The translations under genes and the position numbers were made by a program. Below are positions 1 to 6,579 of a stretch of 7,867 nucleotides of DNA, in pieces. The DNA is taken from NCBI GenBank assembly GCA_964452115.1, contig CAYVKY010000109.1, positions 1 to 7,867 on the forward strand, given 5' to 3'. The notes beneath the pieces were generated by a model. It saw nothing but the letters and a program-made list of their open reading frames with translations, did no database searches and was not told the origin of the DNA. The stretch is from CAYVKY01 sp964452115 (lineage in GTDB: Bacteria > Bacteroidota > Ignavibacteria > Tepidaquicellales > Tepidaquicellaceae). Position 1 is the stretch's first letter. Each line of letters starts with the position of its first letter.

Positions 1-810
1 ATGAATTCGGTCAGTGTAAACAGGATTATAAAGCCCGATTCATCCCTGACGCAGGCAGAGATAGACATTAATCACCCGGTATACAGCGGAATATTCAATA
101 AAGGAAAAAATGAATTTTATTTCGGTGCGGTGAAGAATATTTATTCAGTTACGATGAATGCAAATTCGTATTCACTGATGAAACTTAAAAACAGTTTCCC
201 CGCGATAATCGAAACTAAAACAAATTCAGGACGGCTTCTGCTAAGCACACTGTCACCCGACGAAGTGATGTCGTCATTTGTCAGAAATGATATTTTTGCT
301 CCGCTTATAAACCGGAGCATATTTTATCTTACATCTAATACTTTTGCCGGCGCATACAATCAGGCGGGGAAGAATAATTTTATTAATATTCCGGGAAGCG
401 GTGAAAATTTCACCGTTACAAATCCCAACGGATTAAAAGCGAATATTCATTTACCCTCGTCAGAAAGCACAAAAAGATTTTTCAATATACCTTTATCGGA
501 ATTCTATTCGCAGGCGGGAATTTATTCGGTGAACGATTCATCCGGAAAAACGCCAGAATACTTTTCTGTAAATGCGGATATCAGAGAGGGAACTGTCCAA
601 ACTCTGAGCGAAAATGATATTAAGAATTATTTTTCGGAAAACGGTTTCAGCAATGTAAACATTGTCAAAAATGTTAAAGAGACAGGTGATGTTTTGAACA
701 AGGTACGAAAAGGTACTGACCTCACGTCTTTATTTCTGATACTTGGTATTATATTTTTACTTTCCGAGATAATTTATAATTTAACTTTTAATAAATTTGG
801 CAGAAAATAA
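1..810 (+). CDS. C-terminal part of a BatA-domain-like membrane protein (5' partial)
   Basis: The frame is open from the first base to the TAA at 808-810, giving 269 residues. An ATG falls at base 1, but I think it is an internal methionine, because the protein looks like the tail of a longer one. Two segments support this. INHPVYSGIF (about 23-32) matches the 'D-x-x-HP-x-F-x-G-x-F' element of BatA / aerotolerance-type proteins. About 67-110 matches the following block, in which an exposed loop, a G-R-x-L-L strand and an 'I-F-x-P-L-I' helix precede a second domain. A single strong membrane helix lies at about 242-263, followed by a short basic tail (NKFGRK), so the large domain would be extracytoplasmic and the tail cytoplasmic. 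Family members are usually over 600 residues, with two N-terminal membrane helices and a VWA- or amidotransferase-like middle. Those parts would lie to the left of the window. The molecular function of the family is poorly known. The family call rests on motif memory, not on a search. Confidence 0.6.
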   Translation: MNSVSVNRIIKPDSSLTQAEIDINHPVYSGIFNKGKNEFYFGAVKNIYSVTMNANSYSLMKLKNSFPAIIETKTNSGRLLLSTLSPDEVMSSFVRNDIFAPLINRSIFYLTSNTFAGAYNQAGKNNFINIPGSGENFTVTNPNGLKANIHLPSSESTKRFFNIPLSEFYSQAGIYSVNDSSGKTPEYFSVNADIREGTVQTLSENDIKNYFSENGFSNVNIVKNVKETGDVLNKVRKGTDLTSLFLILGIIFLLSEIIYNLTFNKFGRK

Positions 811-811
811 T

Positions 812-1186
812 ATGGAACCCGATTTATATAATGTCAGGAAAAATAATATAGGCAGCCTCGCGATAGTGTCGCTGGTTTTTGCAATATTAAGTTTTATTTT
901 GTGTCCGTTTATCGGCGGGATAATAGCGGTGATATGCGCTTCCGTGGAGCTGAGCAGCATAAAGAGGGGAGTGGCATCCGAAAGCGGCAGGGTAATGTCC
1001 CTTATCAGCCTTTGGCTTGGTATTGTAAATATCGCGATTATTCTGATAATAATAATTTTGATATTAATCGGAATTTCATTCTTTCCCGAAATTCTTGATT
1101 GGTTCAAAAGGTTTGACCACAGCGGAGATATTAACGTAATCTACAGGTTATTTGTCAATAGTTTCGCTGTAATCGCCTATATTTAA
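812..1186 (+). CDS. Small DUF4190-like two-helix membrane protein
   Basis: This encodes 124 residues from the ATG at 812, one base after the upstream stop. A TTG at 797 would add five residues (MAENN) and overlap the upstream gene; I prefer the ATG, and both sites have only a weak purine leader. The protein has a short polar N-terminus and two long hydrophobic segments at about 13-43 and 62-92. They are separated by a loop containing E-L-x-x-I-K-R-G-V and S-G-R, then the next helix. That arrangement (glycine-rich hydrophobic hairpin, an 'x-I-x-R-G' turn, then 'G-R-x-x-S-L-x-x-L-x-L-G') is the DUF4190 pattern of small membrane proteins of unknown function. The C-terminal tail after about residue 92 (PEILDWFKRF and on) is not part of that domain. 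Its last 12 residues are encoded opposite the end of the convergent nucleotidyltransferase gene. Its closeness to the BatA-like gene suggests co-transcription. No function can be assigned. Confidence 0.7.
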   Translation: MEPDLYNVRKNNIGSLAIVSLVFAILSFILCPFIGGIIAVICASVELSSIKRGVASESGRVMSLISLWLGIVNIAIILIIIILILIGISFFPEILDWFKRFDHSGDINVIYRLFVNSFAVIAYI

Positions 1187-2137
1187 CTCTTTCATTTTTC
1201 CGGTTACGACGGAATGTTCGCCTACCAGTGTATTTGCAAGCAATGAATTTGTGATTGTTGCATAATCGTCTATAATGGAATTCTTAATTATGGAATTTCT
1301 GATTATGCAGTTTTTGCCGATGGTAACATTTTCGCCGATTATGCAGTTGTCCAGCACGGCATTTTCACCTATGAATACGGGGTCTTTGATTAATGTACCG
1401 GGAATTTGGTATCTCAGGTTGAACTTGTGCAAAAGGTAACTGTTCGTTTCAAGAATGGTTTCAACCTTGCCGCAGTCAAGCCATCCGTCAACATAATACG
1501 GACAGAATTTTTCGCCGCTTTCTAAAAGCAGCGATAATGCGTCGGTAAGCTGAAACTCGCCTTTGGTTTTTATTCCTTTGTCTATAAGTTTTCCGAGAGA
1601 TTTAAAAAGATTTCCGGAATTTTTGAAATAATAAATTCCGACTATTGCGTCATTAGACGGGGAAACATCAGTGCTGGCAGGCTTTTCCACAAATTTAGAA
1701 ATTCTGTTGTTGATAATCTCCGCCACGCCGAAACGCCTCGGGTCTTTTACTTTTTTCAATCCGATTACGGAATGTTCGCAGTCGGTTAATTCCTTCAGGT
1801 TCACATCAAAAAGCGTATCGCCGAGTATGATAAGAACTTCTTCATCGCCTTTGATACAGTTGCCCGCACAATTTATTGCGTGGCCTAAACCCATTGCTTC
1901 CGGCTGTGTCGGAAAACTGAATTTGAAATTAAAAGTGTCCGAAACATAATCAATGATCTTGTTGCTCATCGTGCCTACAACAAGAACAATTTCGTCAACA
2001 ATATTTTCATTAATCAACTGTTCGATTATATAATGAATCATCGGTTTGCCGGCAACATTCATCAGCACTTTCGGCTTTGTTAATGTGTGCGGTCTTAATC
2101 TTGTTCCTGAGCCTGCAACGGGTATTATCGCTTTCAT
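1148..2137 (-). CDS. Sugar-1-phosphate nucleotidyltransferase with C-terminal beta-helix
   Basis: This 329-residue protein starts at ATG (2137-2135), three bases after the alaS stop, so translation is probably coupled to alaS. It is a cytoplasmic enzyme that joins a sugar-1-phosphate to an NTP, releasing pyrophosphate and giving an NDP-sugar for surface polysaccharide or glycoconjugate synthesis. The N-terminal Rossmann-like domain carries the nucleotide-binding signature G-S-G-T-R-L-R-P (9-16) followed by K-P-K (21-23). Further on are the G-D metal/sugar site (106-107), F-G-V (136-138), E-K-P (151-153), and W-L-D-C-G-K (219-224). Residues about 245-315 are isoleucine-rich hexapeptide repeats (such as IIGENV, IIRNSI and IIKNSI), predicting a left-handed beta-helix. 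This layout resembles the long form of glucose-1-phosphate thymidylyltransferase (RmlA-long) and related archaeal-type enzymes. Substrate and NTP cannot be decided from sequence alone, because no sugar-modifying neighbour is present. The last 39 bases overlap the convergent gene. Confidence 0.87.
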   Translation of the reverse strand: MKAIIPVAGSGTRLRPHTLTKPKVLMNVAGKPMIHYIIEQLINENIVDEIVLVVGTMSNKIIDYVSDTFNFKFSFPTQPEAMGLGHAINCAGNCIKGDEEVLIILGDTLFDVNLKELTDCEHSVIGLKKVKDPRRFGVAEIINNRISKFVEKPASTDVSPSNDAIVGIYYFKNSGNLFKSLGKLIDKGIKTKGEFQLTDALSLLLESGEKFCPYYVDGWLDCGKVETILETNSYLLHKFNLRYQIPGTLIKDPVFIGENAVLDNCIIGENVTIGKNCIIRNSIIKNSIIDDYATITNSLLANTLVGEHSVVTGKMKELNIGDYSETIDK

Positions 2138-2140
2138 AAC

Positions 2141-4873
2141 TTATGATATAAAATTTTTCAAAATATTTTCAAAATTGCCGAGCACTTCATCAAGGCGGTT
2201 TACGTCTTTTGCTCCCGCAGATGCAAGATTCGGTTTGCCTCCTCCTCCTCCTCCAAGTTCTTTGGCAACTGCGCCCGCAATTTTGCCTGCGTGAAGTTTC
2301 TTTTCTTTAATCAAGTTTTCCGATACACTGCATACCAGATTTATTTTGCCGTTGATTACAGCAGCAATAAGCCCAATGCCGTTTCTGAGTTTTGCCTGCA
2401 GCCTTTCGCCAACCTCCATCAATTCTTCATTTGATGAAAGGTCAAGTTTTGAATATAAAATTTTGAATCCTTCAAAATCTTTCGCACCGGAAACCATTTC
2501 ATCAATCAGTTTAAATGTGTTCTGAAGACTTTCTTTAAATGCTTTCTTTGCTTCGGATTTCTTTTCTTCTTCGTATTGTTTTTTTAATTCGTGAATCTCT
2601 GTTGACATTTCCCTCAGACTTTCTGTAATCGTTTCAAAAGTTTCGACATCCGAGTGTGATGCATTATAAAATTTATTTTTCAGCGAAATAAGTTTATCGT
2701 GAATTTTATCCGTGTATTTACCGGGAAGCGTACTTAATTCCTTGCCGTACTTTTCGAATGCTTCTTTCAGATGGTTCAGTGCACCTGTTCCGGTCTTTGC
2801 AAAAATTCTTCTGACGCCGGATGATACGCTCTCTTCCTTTGTGATTATAAAAAATCCGATGTCGGATGTATTGGAAACGTGTGTACCGCCGCAGAGTTCG
2901 GCGCTGAAATCGCCGCCCATTTTCACGACTCTAACTTCGCTGCCGTAGGTTTCTCCGAAAAACATTTTTACATTCGGAATTTTTTGTGCTTCGGAAATCG
3001 GCACGTCGGTTAAAACCTGAACATCCGATGAATCTTTGATTTTCATATTTACGATTTTTTCAATCTGCGACAATTCGCTCTTCTCAACCTTTTTGAAATG
3101 AGGAAAATCGAATCTGAGATATTCATCCGTTACAAGCGAGCCCATCTGCTTGATGTGTCCGCCGAGCACTATCTGAAGCGCCTGATGGAGCAGGTGAGTG
3201 GCGGAATGATTTTTCTGTATCAGATGCCTTCTTTCAATATCAAATTTAACGGACGCTTTGCCGAGCGGAATAACATTTTTGTTGTCATTTTTTACATAAA
3301 CGAAAAATTTATCCGCAACATTGATTACCGGCAGGGAATAGTTTCCTGCTTTGAGAACACCCAAATCGCTTATCTGACCTCCGCCTTCCGCATACAGCGG
3401 ATTATTTTTGAAAATCACGATTGAAGTGCCGTTTTCAAAATCATTAATAACTTTCACAATCTCCACTTCGAGAGTTTCATTTTTACTGTGGTAGGGATTG
3501 TATGTTAATTCCAGACCTTCAATTTCTTTTTCGAGTGACACGCGGTCAAGGTCAATCTGCACCGAATCATTTTTCCTTGCGTTTCTTGCTCTGTCTTTCT
3601 GAATTTCCATTTCTTCGTTGAATTTATCCATATCAACAATGAGACCTTTCTCGCGGGAAATTATCTGCGTGAGGTCAATCGGGAATCCGTATGTGTCATA
3701 CAGTTTGAATGCTTTGTCACCGGGAAAAATCTTTTCGCCCGACTTTGAAAGCTTTTCGCAAACCTGATTGAATAGTTCAAGCCCTTTATCAAGCGTTGCG
3801 TGAAAACTTTTTTCTTCGGACAGGATAACCTCTTTTAAGAGCTCCGATTTTTCCGAAAGCTCGGGAAAAATATCATTATAAATTTCGCCGACCTTGTCAA
3901 CCAGCAGGTACAGTAGCGGCTTTCCATATCCGAGTTTTCTGCCGAGACGCGATGCACGCCTTAAAATCCTTCTCAGTACATAACCTCTGCCTTCATTTGA
4001 CGGTATTGCACCGTCTGCAATTGCAAAACACAGGCATCTTATATGGTCTGCGATAGTGTTGAATACCGGAATATTATCACCCGTATATTCTTTTCCGGTT
4101 AATGATTTTATTTCATCAATTATATCCGTGAAAATATCTATTTCATAGTTATTGCCTTTGCCCTGAATCACACGTACAATTCTTTCGAGTCCCATTCCGG
4201 TGTCAACGTGCCTTTGCGGCAGGGGATGGAGTTCGCCGTTTTCATCTCTGTTGTACTGTATAAAAACCAGATTCCATATTTCAATGACCGAATCGTTATC
4301 ACTGTTAACATCTTTTTCATCGCAGCCGTTTTCCGTAAAATCATAGTGAATTTCGGAGCACGGACCGCAGGGACCCGTCTGACCCATTTCCCAGAAATTA
4401 TCTTTGTCGCCGAAAATTAATATGTGCGATTTATCAATATCAGTATTCGTTTCCCAGTATTTTTTTGCCTCGTCATCCGTATGGTGCACGGTTGCCCAGA
4501 GTTTATCTTTCGGGAGTTTCCACACTTCAGTGAGAAGTTCCCACGCCCACTTGATTGCTTCGCTTTTGTAGTAGTCACCGAATGACCAGTTGCCGAGCAT
4601 TTCAAAAAATGTGTGATGACGTCCGTCCATACCCACATCTTCAAGGTCATTGTGCTTGCCGCCTGCGCGTATGCATTTCTGCGTATCTACGGCTCTTGAA
4701 TATTCGCGCCTGCCTTTGCCGAGGAAAACGTCTTTAAACTGGTTCATACCTGCATTTGTAAACAGCAGAGTCGGGTCTTCAAACGGTACTACAGGCGCCG
4801 ACGGAACTCTCTTATGATTTTTATTTTCAAAAAATTTTAAAAATGATTCTCTGATTTCTTTTGATGTTAACAC
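2141..4873 (-). CDS. alaS: Alanyl-tRNA synthetase
   Basis: This 910-residue class II synthetase attaches alanine to tRNA-Ala in the cytoplasm and clears mischarged serine or glycine. It is complete; E. coli AlaRS is 876 residues. The start is GTG (4873-4871), and the next residues (LTSKEIRESFLKFF) align with the usual N-terminus of the family, so the non-ATG start is well placed. Visible parts in order are the catalytic domain (about 1-240), with DTQKCIRAGGKHNDLEDVG at 63-81 and the motif-3-like GMGLER at 226-231; the tRNA-recognition region (about 250-460); and the editing domain. The editing domain has E-G-G-G-Q (496-500), the zinc site H556-x3-H560 and C661-x3-H665 (in CGGTH). A charged coiled-coil stretch lies at about 745-785, and the C-terminal DHHA1-type domain carries a run of six glycines before K-P-N (874-882). 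The gene starts 20 bases after the carboxyltransferase stop, behind an A-rich leader with only a weak ribosome site. No T-box or other regulatory leader fits in that gap. Confidence 0.98.
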   Translation of the reverse strand: MLTSKEIRESFLKFFENKNHKRVPSAPVVPFEDPTLLFTNAGMNQFKDVFLGKGRREYSRAVDTQKCIRAGGKHNDLEDVGMDGRHHTFFEMLGNWSFGDYYKSEAIKWAWELLTEVWKLPKDKLWATVHHTDDEAKKYWETNTDIDKSHILIFGDKDNFWEMGQTGPCGPCSEIHYDFTENGCDEKDVNSDNDSVIEIWNLVFIQYNRDENGELHPLPQRHVDTGMGLERIVRVIQGKGNNYEIDIFTDIIDEIKSLTGKEYTGDNIPVFNTIADHIRCLCFAIADGAIPSNEGRGYVLRRILRRASRLGRKLGYGKPLLYLLVDKVGEIYNDIFPELSEKSELLKEVILSEEKSFHATLDKGLELFNQVCEKLSKSGEKIFPGDKAFKLYDTYGFPIDLTQIISREKGLIVDMDKFNEEMEIQKDRARNARKNDSVQIDLDRVSLEKEIEGLELTYNPYHSKNETLEVEIVKVINDFENGTSIVIFKNNPLYAEGGGQISDLGVLKAGNYSLPVINVADKFFVYVKNDNKNVIPLGKASVKFDIERRHLIQKNHSATHLLHQALQIVLGGHIKQMGSLVTDEYLRFDFPHFKKVEKSELSQIEKIVNMKIKDSSDVQVLTDVPISEAQKIPNVKMFFGETYGSEVRVVKMGGDFSAELCGGTHVSNTSDIGFFIITKEESVSSGVRRIFAKTGTGALNHLKEAFEKYGKELSTLPGKYTDKIHDKLISLKNKFYNASHSDVETFETITESLREMSTEIHELKKQYEEEKKSEAKKAFKESLQNTFKLIDEMVSGAKDFEGFKILYSKLDLSSNEELMEVGERLQAKLRNGIGLIAAVINGKINLVCSVSENLIKEKKLHAGKIAGAVAKELGGGGGGKPNLASAGAKDVNRLDEVLGNFENILKNFIS
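2238..2254 (-). repeat. GGA trinucleotide run inside alaS
   Basis: Five CCT units plus CC are seen on the plus strand, which read as consecutive GGA glycine codons in alaS (residues 874-878, with GGC for the sixth glycine). The glycine run itself is a conserved part of the C-terminal domain of AlaRS, so the repeat is explained by coding. On the mRNA it is also a strong match to anti-Shine-Dalgarno sequence and sits about 100 bases before the start of the downstream nucleotidyltransferase. Confidence 0.6.
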
Positions 4874-4893
4874 GTTTATCTTTTCTTTTAAAT

Positions 4894-6561
4894 TTATACT
4901 TGAATTACTCCCGTATTAAACTTTTTTATTTCAGGATTATTATTGCAGTATCCGATGCAGTCTGAAATTACCTGTCTTGTTTCACCCATATCAATAATTT
5001 CATCAACCCAGAGGCGTGCCGCACCGTACAGTACATCCGATTGCATTGCATACCTGTCCTGAATTTCTTTTAACAATTTATTTTTTTCTTCTTCGGAAAT
5101 TTCCTTGCCCTGCTTTTTCAGCTGTGAAATTCTGATATCCAGCAGCACGCTGCTTGCCTGACTTCCGCCCATTACGGAAATCTGTGCATTCGGATAAGCA
5201 AAGATGAATCTCGGGTCATAAGCTTTTCCGCACATTGCATAATTGCCTGCGCCGAAACTGTTTCCCGTGATGATTGTAATTTTAGGTACGGTGGTATTGC
5301 TGACTACATTCACGAGTTTTGCGCCGTCTTTGATGATGCCGTTGTGTTCGGACTGCGAGCCAACCATAAATCCCGTTACATCCTGCAGAAACACAATAGG
5401 AATTTTACGCTGATTGCAGTTCATAATAAAGCGGGATGCCTTGTCCGCACTGTCCGAATAAAGCACGCCGCCGAACTGCATTTCCGTTGTGCCTTTTGAT
5501 GTTTTCTTTTTAATTATATTTCTCTGATTTGCTACTATACCAACAGCCCAGCCGTCAATCCTTGCGTATGCGGTGATTATCGTCTGGCCGTAACCGGGTT
5601 TGTATTCGTCAATTTCACTATTATCAACTATTCTCGCAATGAGTTCATAAGTGTCGTAAGGTTTGCTGTTGTCAGTAGGGATTACACCATAAATTTCATT
5701 TGAATCGTAAGCCGGAAGCATTGCTTCTATGCGGTTGAACCCGGCTTTCGGACCATCTGCGAGTTTGCTTACAAGCGACCTGATTTTTTCAATCGCCGCT
5801 TCGTCATTTTCCATTATTTCATCCGTGATGCCTGATATATTTGCGGTAACATCTGCACCGCCTAAATCATTTGCATTTATGGATTCACCGATTGCAGCCT
5901 TTACAAGATGCGGACCGGCAAGAAACACACTGCCCGTATTTTTCACAATCAGAATTTCGTCACTCATAACCGGCAGATAAGCACCGCCTGCAACACACGG
6001 ACCCATAATTGCTGCAATCTGCGGAATGCCTATTGAACTCATAATTGCGTTATTGCGGAAAATTCTGCCAAAGTGTTCTTTGTCCGGAAAAATTTCATCC
6101 TGAAGCGGAAGAAAAACTCCTGCCGAATCAACGAGGTAAATAACCGGAAGATGGTTTTCCATTGCAATCTCCTGTGCGCGGAGATTTTTTTTACAGGTAA
6201 GGGGAAACCAGGCGCCGGCTTTGACCGTAGCATCATTTGCGGCAATTACACAGCTGCGCCCCGATACTTTTCCGATTCCGAAAACAGTACCGGATGACGG
6301 TGCTCCGCCGTACTCTTCATACATACCGTATGCAGCGAAAAGCGACAATTCAAAAAAATTGCTGTCTTTATCAATGAGCAAATTTATGCGCTCGCGTGCA
6401 GAGAGTTTGCCTTCTTTATGAAGTTTTGTAAGAGCGTTTTTTCCGCCGCCCTGCCTGATTGTGTTTCCGAGTGAATTGATTTTTCTGTGCAGCGTTTTGT
6501 GGTAATCAGCCCGCTCATTATACGATACATCTTTCTTAAGTAACGATACTATTTTTCCCAA
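4894..6561 (-). CDS. Acyl-CoA carboxylase carboxyltransferase (beta) subunit, methylcrotonyl-CoA type
   Basis: This 555-residue protein matches the full length of MCC-beta/AccD-like subunits, which move carboxyl from carboxybiotin to an acyl-CoA in the cytoplasm. It has two crotonase-like halves. The N-half has SGTVFGIGKVSG (90-101), the N-D-A-T-V-K block (109-114), D-S-A-G-V-F-L-P (145-152), F-P-D-K-E-H-F-G-R (158-166) and the oxyanion-type G-P-C-V-A-G-G-A-Y (187-195). The C-half has Q-R-K-I-P-I-V-F-L-Q (384-393), G-F-M-V-G (397-401), D-G-A-K-L-V (412-417), G-N-S-F-G-A-G-N-Y (433-441) and I-S-V-M-G-G (461-466). The F-P-D-x-x-H-F-G-R block favours the methylcrotonyl-CoA class (leucine breakdown) over propionyl- or acetyl-CoA; geranyl-CoA or another branched acyl-CoA is also possible. 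The start is TTG (6561-6559). A TAA two codons upstream (6567-6565) excludes anything longer, and no in-frame ATG or GTG occurs before Met80. No biotin carboxylase or biotin carrier gene lies in the window, so the partner must be elsewhere. Confidence 0.93.
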   Translation of the reverse strand: MGKIVSLLKKDVSYNERADYHKTLHRKINSLGNTIRQGGGKNALTKLHKEGKLSARERINLLIDKDSNFFELSLFAAYGMYEEYGGAPSSGTVFGIGKVSGRSCVIAANDATVKAGAWFPLTCKKNLRAQEIAMENHLPVIYLVDSAGVFLPLQDEIFPDKEHFGRIFRNNAIMSSIGIPQIAAIMGPCVAGGAYLPVMSDEILIVKNTGSVFLAGPHLVKAAIGESINANDLGGADVTANISGITDEIMENDEAAIEKIRSLVSKLADGPKAGFNRIEAMLPAYDSNEIYGVIPTDNSKPYDTYELIARIVDNSEIDEYKPGYGQTIITAYARIDGWAVGIVANQRNIIKKKTSKGTTEMQFGGVLYSDSADKASRFIMNCNQRKIPIVFLQDVTGFMVGSQSEHNGIIKDGAKLVNVVSNTTVPKITIITGNSFGAGNYAMCGKAYDPRFIFAYPNAQISVMGGSQASSVLLDIRISQLKKQGKEISEEEKNKLLKEIQDRYAMQSDVLYGAARLWVDEIIDMGETRQVISDCIGYCNNNPEIKKFNTGVIQV

Positions 6562-6579
6562 TCTTTACCGTATTAAATA

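Noticed and set aside
792..799. TAAATTTG, a match to the Bacteroidota -7 promoter consensus, just before the DUF4190-like gene
   Set aside because: I saw no TTG-type -33 element at the expected distance, and it lies in the coding end of the upstream gene in AT-rich sequence, where such matches are common by chance.
1071..1094. Inverted repeat (7-base stem GAATTTC/GAAATTC, 10-base loop) as a terminator for the minus-strand operon
   Set aside because: The stem is short and AT-rich, lies inside the DUF4190-like coding region, and is not followed by a clear T-run on the minus strand.
781..1107. Minus-strand open frame of 108 codons
   Set aside because: It is isoleucine-rich only because it is antisense to the hydrophobic helices of the DUF4190-like gene. 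The plus-strand reading gives a recognisable membrane-protein layout.
3098..3424. Plus-strand open frame of 108 codons
   Set aside because: It lies antisense to the editing domain of alaS and resembles no family.
6562..6579. Possible regulatory element in the gap between clpX and the carboxyltransferase gene
   Set aside because: The gap is only 18 bases of A/T-rich sequence, too short for a promoter or riboswitch, and no hairpin was visible.
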